A stretch of 64,000 nt of DNA from Chondrosia reniformis (Eukaryota > Porifera > Demospongiae > Chondrillida > Chondrillidae). Both the position numbers and the translations under genes were made by a program. Where the stretch lies: NCBI GenBank assembly GCA_947172415.1, contig OX359191.1:5704001-5768000 (forward strand), in the 5' to 3' direction. The notes beneath the pieces were generated by a model. That model was not told the DNA's origin. It ran no database searches and worked only from the letters and a program-made list of their open reading frames with translations. Below are positions 22,601 to 33,249 of the stretch, in pieces. Each line of letters opens with the position of its first letter. Positions within the stretch are counted from its first letter, which is position 1.

Positions 22601-25600
22601 ATTTTGACTTGATAATGTATATACTATAATACATAGAAGATCACACATACTAACTTTATGTACGTAGTTGGATGACAGAGGAACAGCTTGAGATGATCAC
22701 TCCAACTCTGTTGGATGAGAGACCCAATGCCTACACCTTTACCAAGAGTCTTGCAGAGTACATCTTGCTAAAGGAGGCAGCTGGATTGCCCACTGCCATA
22801 TTTAGACCTTCAATCATTGGAGCTGCAAGGAGAGAGCCAACTCCAGTAAGAGTGCATATATCTCGGAACCACTCCCGTCTGTATTTCTTCCCAATGGCTT
22901 GATTTAGCTACGTACCTGATTTACACTGACAATATTGAGACTACACTTTGCGTATTCCCTTTACCCATTTGCAACTCTGCAACAAGTAGATATTGTATTT
23001 ATGTAGTAACAATGGATTGACTGTTAAATATTAGTATGTGCTGTAAGTAGATATTGTAGCAACAAGGGATTGACTGTTAAATGTTAGTATGTGCTGTAAG
23101 TAGATATTGTAGCAACAAGGGATTGACTGTTACCTAATACTGCAGGGCTGGATTGACTGCTACCACGGACCAACTGGAATCATGATGGCTGTAAGTGTCA
23201 TATCACTAACCACATTCTTAACATGTCTGCTGAAATTTACAGTACATACTAACAGTGTGTATGGGTACTACTCTTGCCATCTGCAAGATAACTGTACCTG
23301 ACCTGTAACTCCTCTTGCCATCTGCAAGATAACTGTACCTGACCTGTAACTCCTCTTGCCATCTGCAAGATAACTGTACCTGACCTGTAACTCCTCTTAC
23401 CATCTGCAAGATAACTGTACCTGACCTGTAACTCCTCTTACCATCTGCAAGATAACTGTACCTGACCTGTAACTCTTCTTGCCATCTGCAAGATAGCTGT
23501 ACCTGACCTGTAACTGAGATTACAGTGTACTTGCCTGATACAAATGGACAAAATCCTGTAGTCAGTAATTACAATACAGCTTTAGCTTGGTTCTCAAATG
23601 ATTATACATCTATATTATTGTTCTTATGCAAGTGCCATCCTCTATACTTGTGTTGTACTGTCTCCTGCAGGTTGGTAAAGGTGTCCTCAGAGTCATGAGG
23701 GTTGATCCGGATGGTATTGCAGACATTGTGCCAGTAGATGCCACAAGTAACATGCTCATTGCCATAGGATGGAAGACTGGTATCCACCCCACTACACAGC
23801 CAGCAGTCTACCACTGCACATCTGGAGGTGTCAACCCTTGTACATGGAGGATGATGTGTTAGTGCCCCCACATCATACAGCAGTAGTTTGTTATCCCTAA
23901 CCTCTGTTTGTTCAAGTTGCCAGCTTATACAAATACAGTGGAATGTTTAATTGTTGTCTCTTTAGTTAGTTGACAAGTGTATAATTGGAGTTCTTCTGTA
24001 CCTACTTCTGTGTGTGGGAGTGTATGTGTGTATTTGGGGATTTCCTTTGAGAAGAGGTTGCTAAATACACATCACATGTACCCTGACAGATTAGAGTGAC
24101 TGCGTAATTCACCTAAATACATTGTAAAGACATAGCAAGGTTTTTCTGAATGGATGACACAATTCTACATATTAAGATTCCCATATTGCCAGTAAAGTAT
24201 CGTGTATAGATATAAAATTGGACAGTGTTTCATTTGTTTTGTAGAGTGACCACACAAAGCTTCCGCTTTCTTAACATGCTTCACAATGATGATGTCAATT
24301 TATTGTTTATCAAATTGAAGATAAAACCTTTTTTGTATGATCAAAAACATCTAAAACTAAAGTTATTGTAATGTGTACTTATCCTATATTTGTTCTTTGT
24401 AGACTACATTGTGGTCCCTTACATGCACCTGAACCCTTATCAAGAAATATTTCGTAGGCCATACTGCATTGAGGCCAGACCCAGGAGTTGGTATCCTTAC
24501 TGGTCGCTAATCTATCACGGAATCCCAAGCTTCTTGTTTGATATAATCCTCTGGATATCAGGAAAGAAACCACAGTCAGTCAGCTCCATTGAAATATGTA
24601 TACATGCATACATACATAAATACACACATACATACATGCATACATACATTTCTCTTGTTAAGCAACCCTATGTGCTTGCTTGTTGTAAGAGTTTTAACTC
24701 TACTTGTGGTAATTGTTATCTACATGTAATGATATTTTGAGAAACCTTGTTCCTCCACAACATGCCCCAACTGTTCCAATCATTCAAGCCTATATTTTGT
24801 TAAAGGGTAGTGTACTGCATGTTGTTCTCGGAAAACTTAACTTGAATCACGTATTGTCTTTGTAATTGTAGAATGTGGAAACTGTATCAGAAAATTGACA
24901 AAGCACTAGGCTGTGTAGACTACTTCACACAGCGAGAATGGACTGTAAGTTTGTAGCATACTCTTGTATGCACGGCCTCACAATAATTAGACTATGTATT
25001 GCTGATGGATTGTTAACAAGAATAATGTTATTTAAACCTTACTATCTATGGTTTATAGCATAGTGTAAGTACCATTCAAGTAGGGTTAGGTTAGCTTAAG
25101 AGTGATCAAAATTGAACTAAACAAATATCCATTTTCTGTCTGTTGTAGTAGTTTATACTAAAACTATACTATGAATACGTTAGTACCAGAGCACAGATTA
25201 CCCTAATATTAGGCTATTGTGACACTATATGAAGGATGTACATTGTTACATGACTCCACATAAACATTTAATGGATCCTTTACTAATGTGTTAATGGCCC
25301 ATTATTCTGCTGTACTGACTCCTTCACTAGTGGAGCACTACCAATCACACCAGACTTTGGAATTCGATGACTGAAGAAGAGAAAAAGACATACAACTTTG
25401 ATGTGAGTGACTTGGATTGGAATGATTACTATTCCAACTACCTGGAGGGCATCAGAAAGTTCATCTTTAAAGAAGATTTAGCAAAAATGCCACAAGCAAG
25501 ACAAAGATATAAAAGGTATACATGTTCATCTGTAATTATAATGTTATACTCATGATGAATATGCAACAAGTGTAGCTAAACTAAAGGTGATTTACAATAT

Positions 25601-26199
25601 GCAAACTGAGGCAGTATGTTAGTTTGTTGTAGTATTCATATTATATGTAATAGTTATACACTCCACCCCTAGGCATTTTGGTGTTTACTGAGTTATCGGC
25701 GGGATATCATTAGACTTGTTCCTATCCAACTTCCGACCACCATTTTATAGGGTCGAGATAGTCTGGTGTTTAAAGTCCAAAACCTTGGCACTCCAGCTGG
25801 CCAATCAGATTATCTTGGTTCATCATTTGACTTTTTGAGCGTCTAGAGATGTAGTTTTGTTGTTAAACTAGATGCTCAAAAGACAATGGATGAATCCAAA
25901 AGATAAGTTTGCCGCAGTTAGAAGGAATACTTATTAGTTCAGAAATAGGAGAAAATTGATGAAGATAATATGTACAACTAATGTATTTATTAGTTTTTGT
26001 AGGCTATATTATGTTTGAATCTGTTTTATACACATATAGGTTGAGAAACATCAGGTACACCTTCAATTTGGTAATGTTTCTTGTTGCCTCAAGGATCATT
26101 TACCTCAAATTTGAAACAGCCAGATTGTTGTGGGCCAAGCTTTCTTCAATGTGCATCAAAATGGTCCAGTCAATAGGATTGAACATGTTAACTGCTTAG
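16691..26199 (+). CDS. FAR1: Fatty acyl-CoA reductase (FAR1-like)
   Basis: The enzyme reduces fatty acyl-CoA to fatty alcohol with NADPH, feeding ether-lipid and wax synthesis; animal FARs sit on peroxisomes. Exons: 16691-16903, 19056-19231, 19442-19514, 21965-22071, 22668-22845, 23146-23190, 23671-23857, 24403-24574, 24872-24944, 25331-25515 and 26040-26199. They sum to 1569 nt in frame (522 residues; human FAR1 has 515). The Rossmann loop GGTGFMG is at residues 25-31, the catalytic YTFTK (Tyr212, Lys216) is present, as are SFVHVSTAYSN, GIADIVPVD and the C-terminal sterile domain with PYQEIFRRPYC. The last exon encodes the C-terminal tail beginning LRNIRYTFNLVMF. An AATAAA at 26344-26349 could serve polyadenylation. 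Intron 3 hosts an antisense collagen gene. Confidence 0.95.
19546..19700. mobile_element. 155-bp CAGGGCTGCA miniature element in FAR intron 3
   Basis: Left end CAGGGCTGCA (19546-19555), right end TGCAGCCTTG (19691-19700; one mismatch). The flanking ATACC is duplicated on both sides. The ends match the 11350-11466 element, making a two-member family here. Confidence 0.8.
20612..21508 (-). CDS. Secreted short-chain collagen-like protein (sponge C4 type)
   Basis: Two exons, 21439-21508 and 20612-21363, joined in frame give 272 residues. Exon 1 encodes a clear signal peptide (MINKEWVLLWLFILQTVLLV, then SAE). After a Thr-rich spacer and a CCC cluster, residues about 57-86 are Gly-X-Y collagen repeats, roughly ten triplets. 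The rest is a Cys-rich C-terminal domain starting GVTYIRWGSSSCP and including YICMTKHPRYQPG, APCAVCEVSGRSKHIMIPG and a final CVVCTK. This layout is known from short-chain collagen C4 of the sponge Ephydatia and from cnidarian relatives, where it is taken as extracellular matrix. It is antisense inside FAR intron 3. A TTTATT at 20433-20438 gives AATAAA on the coding strand about 170 bp past the stop. Confidence 0.88.
22986..23133. repeat. 53-bp tandem repeat in FAR intron 5
   Basis: Two full copies and one partial copy of a unit containing GTAGATATTGTAGCAACAAG and GGATTGACTGTTAAATGTTA lie just before the 45-bp exon at 23146. Confidence 0.8.
23269..23515. repeat. 41-bp tandem repeat in FAR intron 6
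   Basis: Six near-identical copies of a unit containing CTTGCCATCTGCAAGATAAC and TGTACCTGACCTGTAA, with small C/T and A/G changes between copies. Purely intronic. Confidence 0.95.
25820..25935. repeat. Right-end copy of the TAAGGATTCCTTCTAACTGC family (FAR intron 10)
   Basis: AAAAGATAAGTTTGCCGCAG followed by TTAGAAGGAATACTTA matches the right terminal part of the element at 28870-29055. A matching left end was not found. Confidence 0.55.
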
Positions 26200-26792
26200 A
26201 TTTCTAAACACTTGTGGTTGTTGTGTACAGACCTTCTTGTATGTCAGTGTTGTTGTTACTATATACCTTATCATATGTACTATCTATAAAAATTATACTT
26301 GAAATACTTGAATTAGTAATTTTTGAATTTTGATTTATGTATAAATAAATCCTCAAGTGATTGTATGTAATTAAGTCATTAAAATGTTAACATGATAATG
26401 ATACCCCCACTTGAAATACGTATATAAAATGGCTGATGATCAGTTGAGAGTAAGTATAATATGATCACAATTGCACAGTAGATACAGTATAAATGGAATA
26501 TATCTACAAATCCAAAGTAACTGAGTTTAATGATAGATAAATAATATATTAGAAGATTGCAAATGACCCAGGACCAACCTCTATATATAGTACCCTAAGG
26601 CCTCTGCAGGGCAAGGGAGAGTAATTTTGTCAGTGCTATATACACAAAACAGAGTCAATCGATCAAATGATATAAAATTAGTTCAATAAACTAATTTAAT
26701 ACAAAAACTGAATACAAAAAATACAAAACTGCTCCAAAAAATCACACTATAATTCATCTATAGTGTACAAACATGTTACACAATCAAAGACA

Positions 26793-27847
26793 TCATTTGC
26801 TAAGACTACCACCAGGCATCACTTGAAAGAGAAATAATGTTGATTCACTCTGAAGGAGGCAGTTTTCATGATAAAAAGACAAAATTTTGGTTGGATCTAG
26901 AGTCTTTCCAGCAAACATCAATTCAAAGTTTCCAACCTCTATACCAACTCTACCAGATACTCGAGACTTGAAATCTTTTACAGTCATTGCCTACAGAAAT
27001 ACAGTTAAAACAGTGCACCTTCACAGGGTAAAGTTGTGTTTCTATCGATCAAGGATGGTACCCTTACTGGACATATTAAAAAGTACTATAGGGACTATCC
27101 TTGGGTGATCACTGCATAGGTGCCACTAGTTTGGTTCAAATCAGAATCTTTACGACCATACTTTCGACTATACAATGAAATGACTTGCTATTAAATGGAT
27201 GCAATACTGTATATGGAACAGAAACCTCCTGCAGAGGCCACAAAGATGACCTAAGTCTAAGAGTAAAGCAAAGCAATGATTATTGTGACGCATCTAGGCG
27301 CCTATCTTTCGCGGCGGTATTAAGTCATAGACATTTCGCAAACAAACAGATAGAACCTTGATTATCACTTGGCCACACCCGAGTAGGTAAGTATATCCAT
27401 AATTACCATTGTGTTTGGAAGCCAGTGGTGTGGGACTTATTGGGGAAATTTCGCATCTATGCTTGCAGCACGTTCTATATACTGGACTGGAACACGAAGC
27501 ATGTTCAAGTTATCTTTAACACAGATTTAAGAGTCTAATATCTACCTATGATAGAGATTGCCCAGTTTCATCATTAGTTTCAATTATAGTTTTAGAGTAA
27601 TATAAGGTAACAGCTTAATTATACGGTATTTGAAGTCTAATCAATTTTCCAACACTCCACACCTTTGTAAGTGTGGACGCCAAAGTTAAATTTACTTCCT
27701 ACCCGTGTATGCTGCAGTTCTGTACATAATTATGAAGTCCACATATGATCTTACTAGAAACTCTCTCCCTTTTCCAGGCAAGGAGACAGTTTTCCCATCA
27801 CCTTTTACAATGAATAATGTCCATTGATCATCTCCCTTGGAAGACAT
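26793..27847 (-). CDS. Ubiquitin-like protein with C-terminal Gly-Gly plus a four-residue tail
   Basis: Exons 27755-27847 (31 codons) and 26793-26990 join in phase 0 to give a 96-residue, single-domain ubiquitin-like protein. The first strand is WTLFIVKGDGKTVSL, followed by AMTVKDFKSRV, FELMFAGKTLDP (equivalent to the ubiquitin RLIFAGKQLED segment) and STLFLFQV. It ends PGG-SLSK, so a protease would have to remove four residues to expose Gly-Gly, as for ubiquitin-family precursors. It is divergent from ubiquitin, and whether it is conjugated is unknown. Exon length and intron position match the neighbour at 28545-29357, so the two are tandem duplicates. Confidence 0.78.
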
Positions 27848-28544
27848 TTTTTGACAATATTCTTAAACCCAACCTGCTTCTTTTAGAAATGATGTCATAA
27901 TGGACATAATCTATAAATATACCTACTAATCATATTTATGTCAACATAATATTATTAGTGTATATAATGCTAGATTTTATACTTATAGTTTACCATACCA
28001 CTGAAGATGTTGTGCACTATCTCCAAGATTTCTCCATGTGTACCTTGTAACAATACATGACCTTTTTACTTATGCATTATATGGTCACAGGAACCTGTAA
28101 AATTATGGTTTAATGCCGTATTTATTTCCATAGCACTTGCACCACATATGTCGAGCCTAGGCCTTAGTCAACTGTCTATCCATGATGTCCAGTCTCTTTC
28201 ATTCTTACCTAGGTTTTTCACAGCCTTTGTACTCTTCACAATTTTTTGAATCAGATCTATTACTGTGTTAACGTTTCCAGTAACGAGGCACACCTTTATA
28301 TACAAACACCATACAGTTATGTACTTGTTATATTATACCTTTTAGAATTATTTCGATTCATCAAACATATTCCTTTAAAGTCGAAACCTTTTAGTTTTCA
28401 CAATTTGTACATGCATGGGTAAATAAAAGTAATGGGCAGTATAAACAACATAATCATAATGGAATTAAAGTTTAATTTAATATAAACATTACGGGATTAA
28501 TGGAATGGCCCATCCAATCAAAAAGCATAGAATGAAGTCTGACT

Positions 28545-29357
28545 TTATCCTCCCTTGAGTCTTACTGTTAATGAAAAAGTAGACTCATTAGTTAGTTCAT
28601 ACTCATCATGGTAATACTGTAAAGTATTGCTTTCTTCCAGTGGTTTTCCAGCGTATATGAGCTGAAAGGATCCAGTGGCAAGGTTGACTCTCTCCGATAT
28701 CCTTCTGTTAAATTCTTCCACTGTCATTGCCTATTGAACAGAAGTGGAGATAAAGCATGGTATACTATATACCGCTAACAGATGTAAGACTAAGAATTCT
28801 ATTTTGAATAGGTAATTAAATAAAGATCCCAGGGTCAACAATTGAACTTTAGGTTTTAAATAAATAAAATAAGGATTCCTTCTAACTGCACGCGTCAAAC
28901 TGACCCCAGGCTCGACTAAAGTCTAAAGACGTAGTTTTCTTATTTCTTCTTGCTGTCAAATGTTTCGACCTTGGGAGTCTTCTTCAGTGACGCACTAAAA
29001 GTCGAAAGATGATCCTTTCAAAAGATAAGTTGGACGCAGTTAGAAGGAAACCTTACTCTAGTATCATTAAGAGATGTTTAGATTTCAGACGCTCATACTA
29101 TACTGTATAAACATTTTGATATAATGGAGGCTTTATGCTAATAGTTAACCTATTCAGATCAGAATATTATATTATAAATAAGTTTTCACGAGTTTGGAAA
29201 CTAGACTACGTATAGTTAGCTGATATATGGGAGACCATTCTCGTTTGCAAATCTTATGACAAACCAAGAGTTCTCCTTTTTTCAAGGCTATCGGGACGCG
29301 ATTTCCTTGTATCTTTTCCACAAAGAGGGTCCAGGTTGGTTCTCTCTGTCTAGCCAT
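28545..29357 (-). CDS. Ubiquitin-like protein ending in Gly-Gly
   Basis: Exons 29265-29357 (31 codons, ATG start) and 28545-28730 join in phase 0 to give 92 residues. Segments align with ubiquitin in order: WTLFVEKIQGNRVPIAL (strands 1-2), MTVEEFNRRI (helix 1), FQLIYAGKPLEES (with the Lys48-equivalent Lys) and STFSLTVRLKGG at the very C-terminus. Because the stop follows directly after Gly-Gly, no processing would be needed for conjugation. The donor is GTTTGT, less common than GTAAGT. It lies 431 bp past the stop of the first RING-IBR-kinase gene. A modifier role is inferred. Confidence 0.8.
28870..29055. mobile_element. Complete small inverted-repeat element (TAAGGATTCCTTCTAACTGC ends)
   Basis: The left end TAAGGATTCCTTCTAACTGC and the inverted right end (GCAGTTAGAAGGAAACCTTA) differ by one base. 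The inside is about 145 bp with no reading frame. Related fragments lie at 16096 and 25820. It sits in the intron of the ubiquitin-like gene at 28545-29357. Flanking target duplication was not clear; a TA target is possible. Confidence 0.75.
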
Positions 29358-29788
29358 CTTCTCCTCCTAAAGCAACACAATAACACCAATTCGGTAATTC
29401 CCCTGGGCCTGACCGTTCAGCTACTATTTATATCAATGTCATCATGCATGTGACTATGACGCCGACACACTATATTACCTATACATTATTTGTTTGGAGC
29501 TACATAACAAAATCCATAGTTTAACTAAATTCTTCTTCCTGTACATTGTTTACCCAATACACAGATTACCACGGCACACTTCTATTCAACAGCCAGCAAT
29601 CAGAACTCTTGCATCAATCAAAATAAATTTTAGTACGGGCCTCAACCCTCTCCCCTTTAATATCATTAATTGTTTACATTTAAATTTGGAGTTGCCAGCA
29701 TCCATGCATTTTATACAAAAATGGCATACAGCATATCATTTTATTGCAATAAAATACAATGTACATACTGATGTTACCAAACAGATAA

Positions 29789-31261
29789 TTATTGTTGATC
29801 TGCAGGTAATGATATACTCAAGTTTACCAGTAAGGCACTTAGATCAGATACCACCTTTCCTGCAGAAGGTCTGTCATTGTAATCGTTTTCAATACATTGT
29901 AGTATAATTTCTTTCAGTTCTTCACTTTTAACCTTATCCAATTGATTCTTTCTTCTACTATACTCTGGCTCAGAGCCAATTCCTAACATGCCAATGGGAT
30001 TGAAACTGCAAGTCTCAATTTCTATCATCAACACACCCAAGGAGAAAACATCCAGCTTTTCTGTGTATTTTGTATGTTTTCCGAGGGCTTCAGGTGGCAT
30101 ATAATGGAGGGCTCCAGGTTGTTCTGTATGGTGATACATTAGCTCCTTTGGATGGTACTTGGCGGTTCCAAAATCAGTTATCTTCACACTTGCCATATTT
30201 GCAATTTTTAGTAAGATATTCTTAGAACTAAGGTCTCTGTGAATCACAGGAGAAGATTTATGGGTATGAAGGTAGTTGAGGCCATCAGCTATTTGTCTAC
30301 TGATATCTACTGGTACACCTGGACCAAAGGATTTTCCTTTAATTTGCTGCAACCAAGTTCTCAAATTCAGATCCATTTTTTCCATAACAATATAGAAGTC
30401 ACCATCTTTTTCAACGAATCCAAAGCATTGAACAAGATTGGGATGACTCAGAGATTTCAGCATACGTCCTTCTTCTTCCAACTTTTTAATTTCGTAAGCA
30501 GCTTTTTTATCGCTCATGCAACTATGAATCCTTTTTACGGCTACTGAGTCTCCACGTAGTGTTCCATTAAACACTACTCCGTAAGAACCCCTTCCAATTT
30601 CAGATTTACTTATTTTAAGGCTTTTGGCAAGATTCATATCCTGCCCGTTGCAACCCGAATTCCCGCAAGTTGACTTTGTTGGAAGTCCCTTCCAAGGCTT
30701 CCTACAGTGAAAGCAGTACCACGAATTCTTCTTTTTAAGCGATGAGCAACTAGGACATTGTACTCTAACGGCGCTTCCATCCTGTCGCTCTCCTCGGGTG
30801 CCACATCCAGGACATTCCCAGAGGTAAAGCATGAAATTTTTGCTCAGCTGATCCGAAAGTTCCTTTATCTCCGAACTGTGACAGCCTCCGTAAAGTTTTA
30901 AAGTCTTCAACGTCCATTCAGCCCTACACTCTGTATTGATACACTCTATGACAGTCCTTCTACTTCCAAACACTTCGCTATGACTGTAGGTTGACAGGCA
31001 GGTTGGGCACATGTCGTGTCCACAGGGCATTCGAACTGAAGACGATGTACCGCATCTTGCACAATCCCCCTTGTTTCGTTCAATGTCGGTTGAAATTGAT
31101 CGAATAGAGGAAAGCCGAAGAGAGTGACTCAATTCCTCCTCTAGACCCCCTTCTGCGTCGTACCTGGGTGGGGTACCTTGCGACTGCTGCGTTAATAAGC
31201 CAACAGTACTACTTCTAGTGGTATCGCTAGAAGACGATTTTGAGGAATACTTTGCTGCCAT
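29789..31261 (-). CDS. RING1-IBR-like zinc module fused to a protein kinase (gene A)
   Basis: A 490-residue intronless frame; the ATG at 31261 is chosen because it is the first methionine. After a Ser/Thr-rich N-terminus, residues 67-112 form a RING (C67, C70, C80, H82, C85, C88, C107, C112). A second Cys cluster at 150-204 (C150, C153, C169, C172, C183, C186, C199, C204) reads like the IBR of RBR ligases, with WYCFHCRKPW. A complete TKL-like kinase follows: Gly loop IGRGSYGVV (222-230), Lys243, HRD 341-343 with HRDLSSKNIL, DFG 363-365 and MPPEA. No RING2 is seen. All catalytic residues are present, so an active kinase is likely. The substrate is unknown. Confidence 0.88.
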   Translation of the reverse strand: MAAKYSSKSSSSDTTRSSTVGLLTQQSQGTPPRYDAEGGLEEELSHSLRLSSIRSISTDIERNKGDCARCGTSSSVRMPCGHDMCPTCLSTYSHSEVFGSRRTVIECINTECRAEWTLKTLKLYGGCHSSEIKELSDQLSKNFMLYLWECPGCGTRGERQDGSAVRVQCPSCSSLKKKNSWYCFHCRKPWKGLPTKSTCGNSGCNGQDMNLAKSLKISKSEIGRGSYGVVFNGTLRGDSVAVKRIHSCMSDKKAAYEIKKLEEEGRMLKSLSHPNLVQCFGFVEKDGDFYIVMEKMDLNLRTWLQQIKGKSFGPGVPVDISRQIADGLNYLHTHKSSPVIHRDLSSKNILLKIANMASVKITDFGTAKYHPKELMYHHTEQPGALHYMPPEALGKHTKYTEKLDVFSLGVLMIEIETCSFNPIGMLGIGSEPEYSRRKNQLDKVKSEELKEIILQCIENDYNDRPSAGKVVSDLSALLVNLSISLPADQQ

Positions 31262-31573
31262 ATACGTACTAGTATTATCTGTATTGTCAGTTAGGGGAAA
31301 CAATTCGTACTACCACAATTTGATTAGCAGTTACAAAAGGGAGTTCCACAGTGAGTAGGTGGGGCCAAGGAAAATACATTGTGTATATATTTAGCGAGAC
31401 CACTTTAACGTCCGCGGACCCGTCCCTCATGTAGACCTTTATTTTCAAAAGCTATATACAATTCCCTTATATTCTTCTGTAGTTTTAAATTTTGAATTAG
31501 ATGCAAAAAAGGTAATACAATGCAAAGGTAATACAAAGTTAATATTATTACAAATTAAAGAGTGTATCTAAAG

Positions 31574-33028
31574 CTACAGTTGGGTGGATGTATCAGCAGA
31601 CGAGTCAAGTGGAGGGAGTATTGTGTTCAATCTACACAGCAGCTCTGCAGCACTGGGCCTCATGCTGGGGTTGTCTGCCAAGCAGAGAATAATAATCTCT
31701 TTCAGAGCCTCATTCTTTACCAACTCCAAGAGGTTCTTACGTCTCTCTACTTCTGGTGTAACACCAATACCTTCAACGGTCAAGTTAGGGTGGATTTTTG
31801 TCTCAATTTCCAGCATTAGCACACCAAGAGAGAATATATCAATCTTGTCCGTATATTTTGGTCTCATGATTAAGGCTTCAGGAGGCATGTAGACAGTGGT
31901 CCCAGGACTTCTGGTGTTCAAATACTCCAAACCTGGCGGACGATATTTGGCTACTCCGAGATCTGCAACTTTCACTAGAGCTGTATTGCCTCTTTCAATC
32001 AAAATATTATTGGAACTTAGATCACGGTGTATGATTCCAGTTGGTTTGAGATTATGCAAGTAATTGATGCCCTCAGTAATATGACGGCTAATATCAACAG
32101 GAATACGAGGATTGAGTGAGTTATCCTTTATTCGATCAACCCACTTTGACAGACTGAGATCCATTTTTTCCATTACAATGGTAAGATCTCCTTCCATGTC
32201 AGCAATTCCATAGCAGTGGACCAGATTTGGATGTCTTAGGCACTGTAGCATACGACCTTCTTCTTTAAACAATTGAATTTGATAGCCTACTCCTTTCTTA
32301 GAGTGACTTACCATATCTTTCAAAAATAATTTATGCACTTTCTTCACAGCTACTGGTTTTCCATCGAGTGTACCTTTATACACTACTCCATATGCCCCCC
32401 TGCCTATTTCATTGTCCTCAGCCTCAGAAAACTTTAACTGTTTGACTAAGTCTTCATCCCGTAAACACCCTTTATTGCCACACGTAGCATTAGTGTGAGA
32501 TCCGATCCAGTGCTCTTTACAGTAGTAACAGTACCAAGCGTTCTTCTTTTTCTGAGATGTGCAATTGGGGCAGTGAACACTTGCCACGTCAGCTCTCTGC
32601 CGCTTACCAGACACTCCACATCCTGGACAAGACCACAGATACAGGAGGTAATTCTCAGACATTCGCTTAACGAGATACTTAAGTTCCTCCTCCGAGGCAT
32701 CACCGCAAAGCTTCAGATCCTTCATTGACCACTCTTTCCTACACTCGATACAAGTGATGGAATTTCTCTGACTTCCATCAACCTCGCTACGCGCGTAGTT
32801 CATCAAACAGGAAGGACAGATGTCGTGTCCACAAGGCATTCTAACAGAAGACCGGACACTGCTGCACCTCATACACGGTCCCTTGGATCGGGACACATCG
32901 ACTGCGATTGTTCTATTAGCGCTACGAGATAAGGATTTAAGTAGTTCGTCGCTATCACTACGGTTTAGCTCTCTTTTTTCGTCTGGCGATACACCCACTT
33001 TTAAATCTGATGCGCTAGATTCAGCCAT
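31574..33028 (-). CDS. RING1-IBR-like zinc module fused to a protein kinase (gene B)
   Basis: 484 residues, intronless, ATG start. RING Cys/His at 52, 55, 66, 68, 71, 74, 93 and 96; IBR-like Cys at 134, 137, 153, 156, 167, 170, 183 and 188. The kinase starts at IGRGAYGVVYKG (about 208), with Lys229, HRD at 334-336, DLG instead of DFG at 356-358, and MPPEAL. DLG is tolerated in several active kinases. Bases 32474-32884, covering nearly the whole zinc module, are almost identical to gene C although the kinase halves differ widely. A TATA-like stretch on the coding strand lies about 75 bp upstream of the ATG (33099-33112). It is 312 bp from gene A and 221 bp from gene C. Confidence 0.88.
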   Translation of the reverse strand: MAESSASDLKVGVSPDEKRELNRSDSDELLKSLSRSANRTIAVDVSRSKGPCMRCSSVRSSVRMPCGHDICPSCLMNYARSEVDGSQRNSITCIECRKEWSMKDLKLCGDASEEELKYLVKRMSENYLLYLWSCPGCGVSGKRQRADVASVHCPNCTSQKKKNAWYCYYCKEHWIGSHTNATCGNKGCLRDEDLVKQLKFSEAEDNEIGRGAYGVVYKGTLDGKPVAVKKVHKLFLKDMVSHSKKGVGYQIQLFKEEGRMLQCLRHPNLVHCYGIADMEGDLTIVMEKMDLSLSKWVDRIKDNSLNPRIPVDISRHITEGINYLHNLKPTGIIHRDLSSNNILIERGNTALVKVADLGVAKYRPPGLEYLNTRSPGTTVYMPPEALIMRPKYTDKIDIFSLGVLMLEIETKIHPNLTVEGIGVTPEVERRKNLLELVKNEALKEIIILCLADNPSMRPSAAELLCRLNTILPPLDSSADTSTQL

Positions 33029-33249
33029 TGTTTATGATCACATGATGTCATGCAACACAAAATCGTCACTCCAAACCCTTACTGCAACCATTGCAGCTGA
33101 CTATATATTTAAAAGTCAATACATGTAAAGCTACAAATTTGTAAATTTTAATATTGCAATATAAACACTTCAACATGTCTAAATTCAAAGAAGGAATCCT
33201 TGACATGTCAGCTAGTCGTCATTAAACAAAGGATGTCAGTTTCTCTCCA

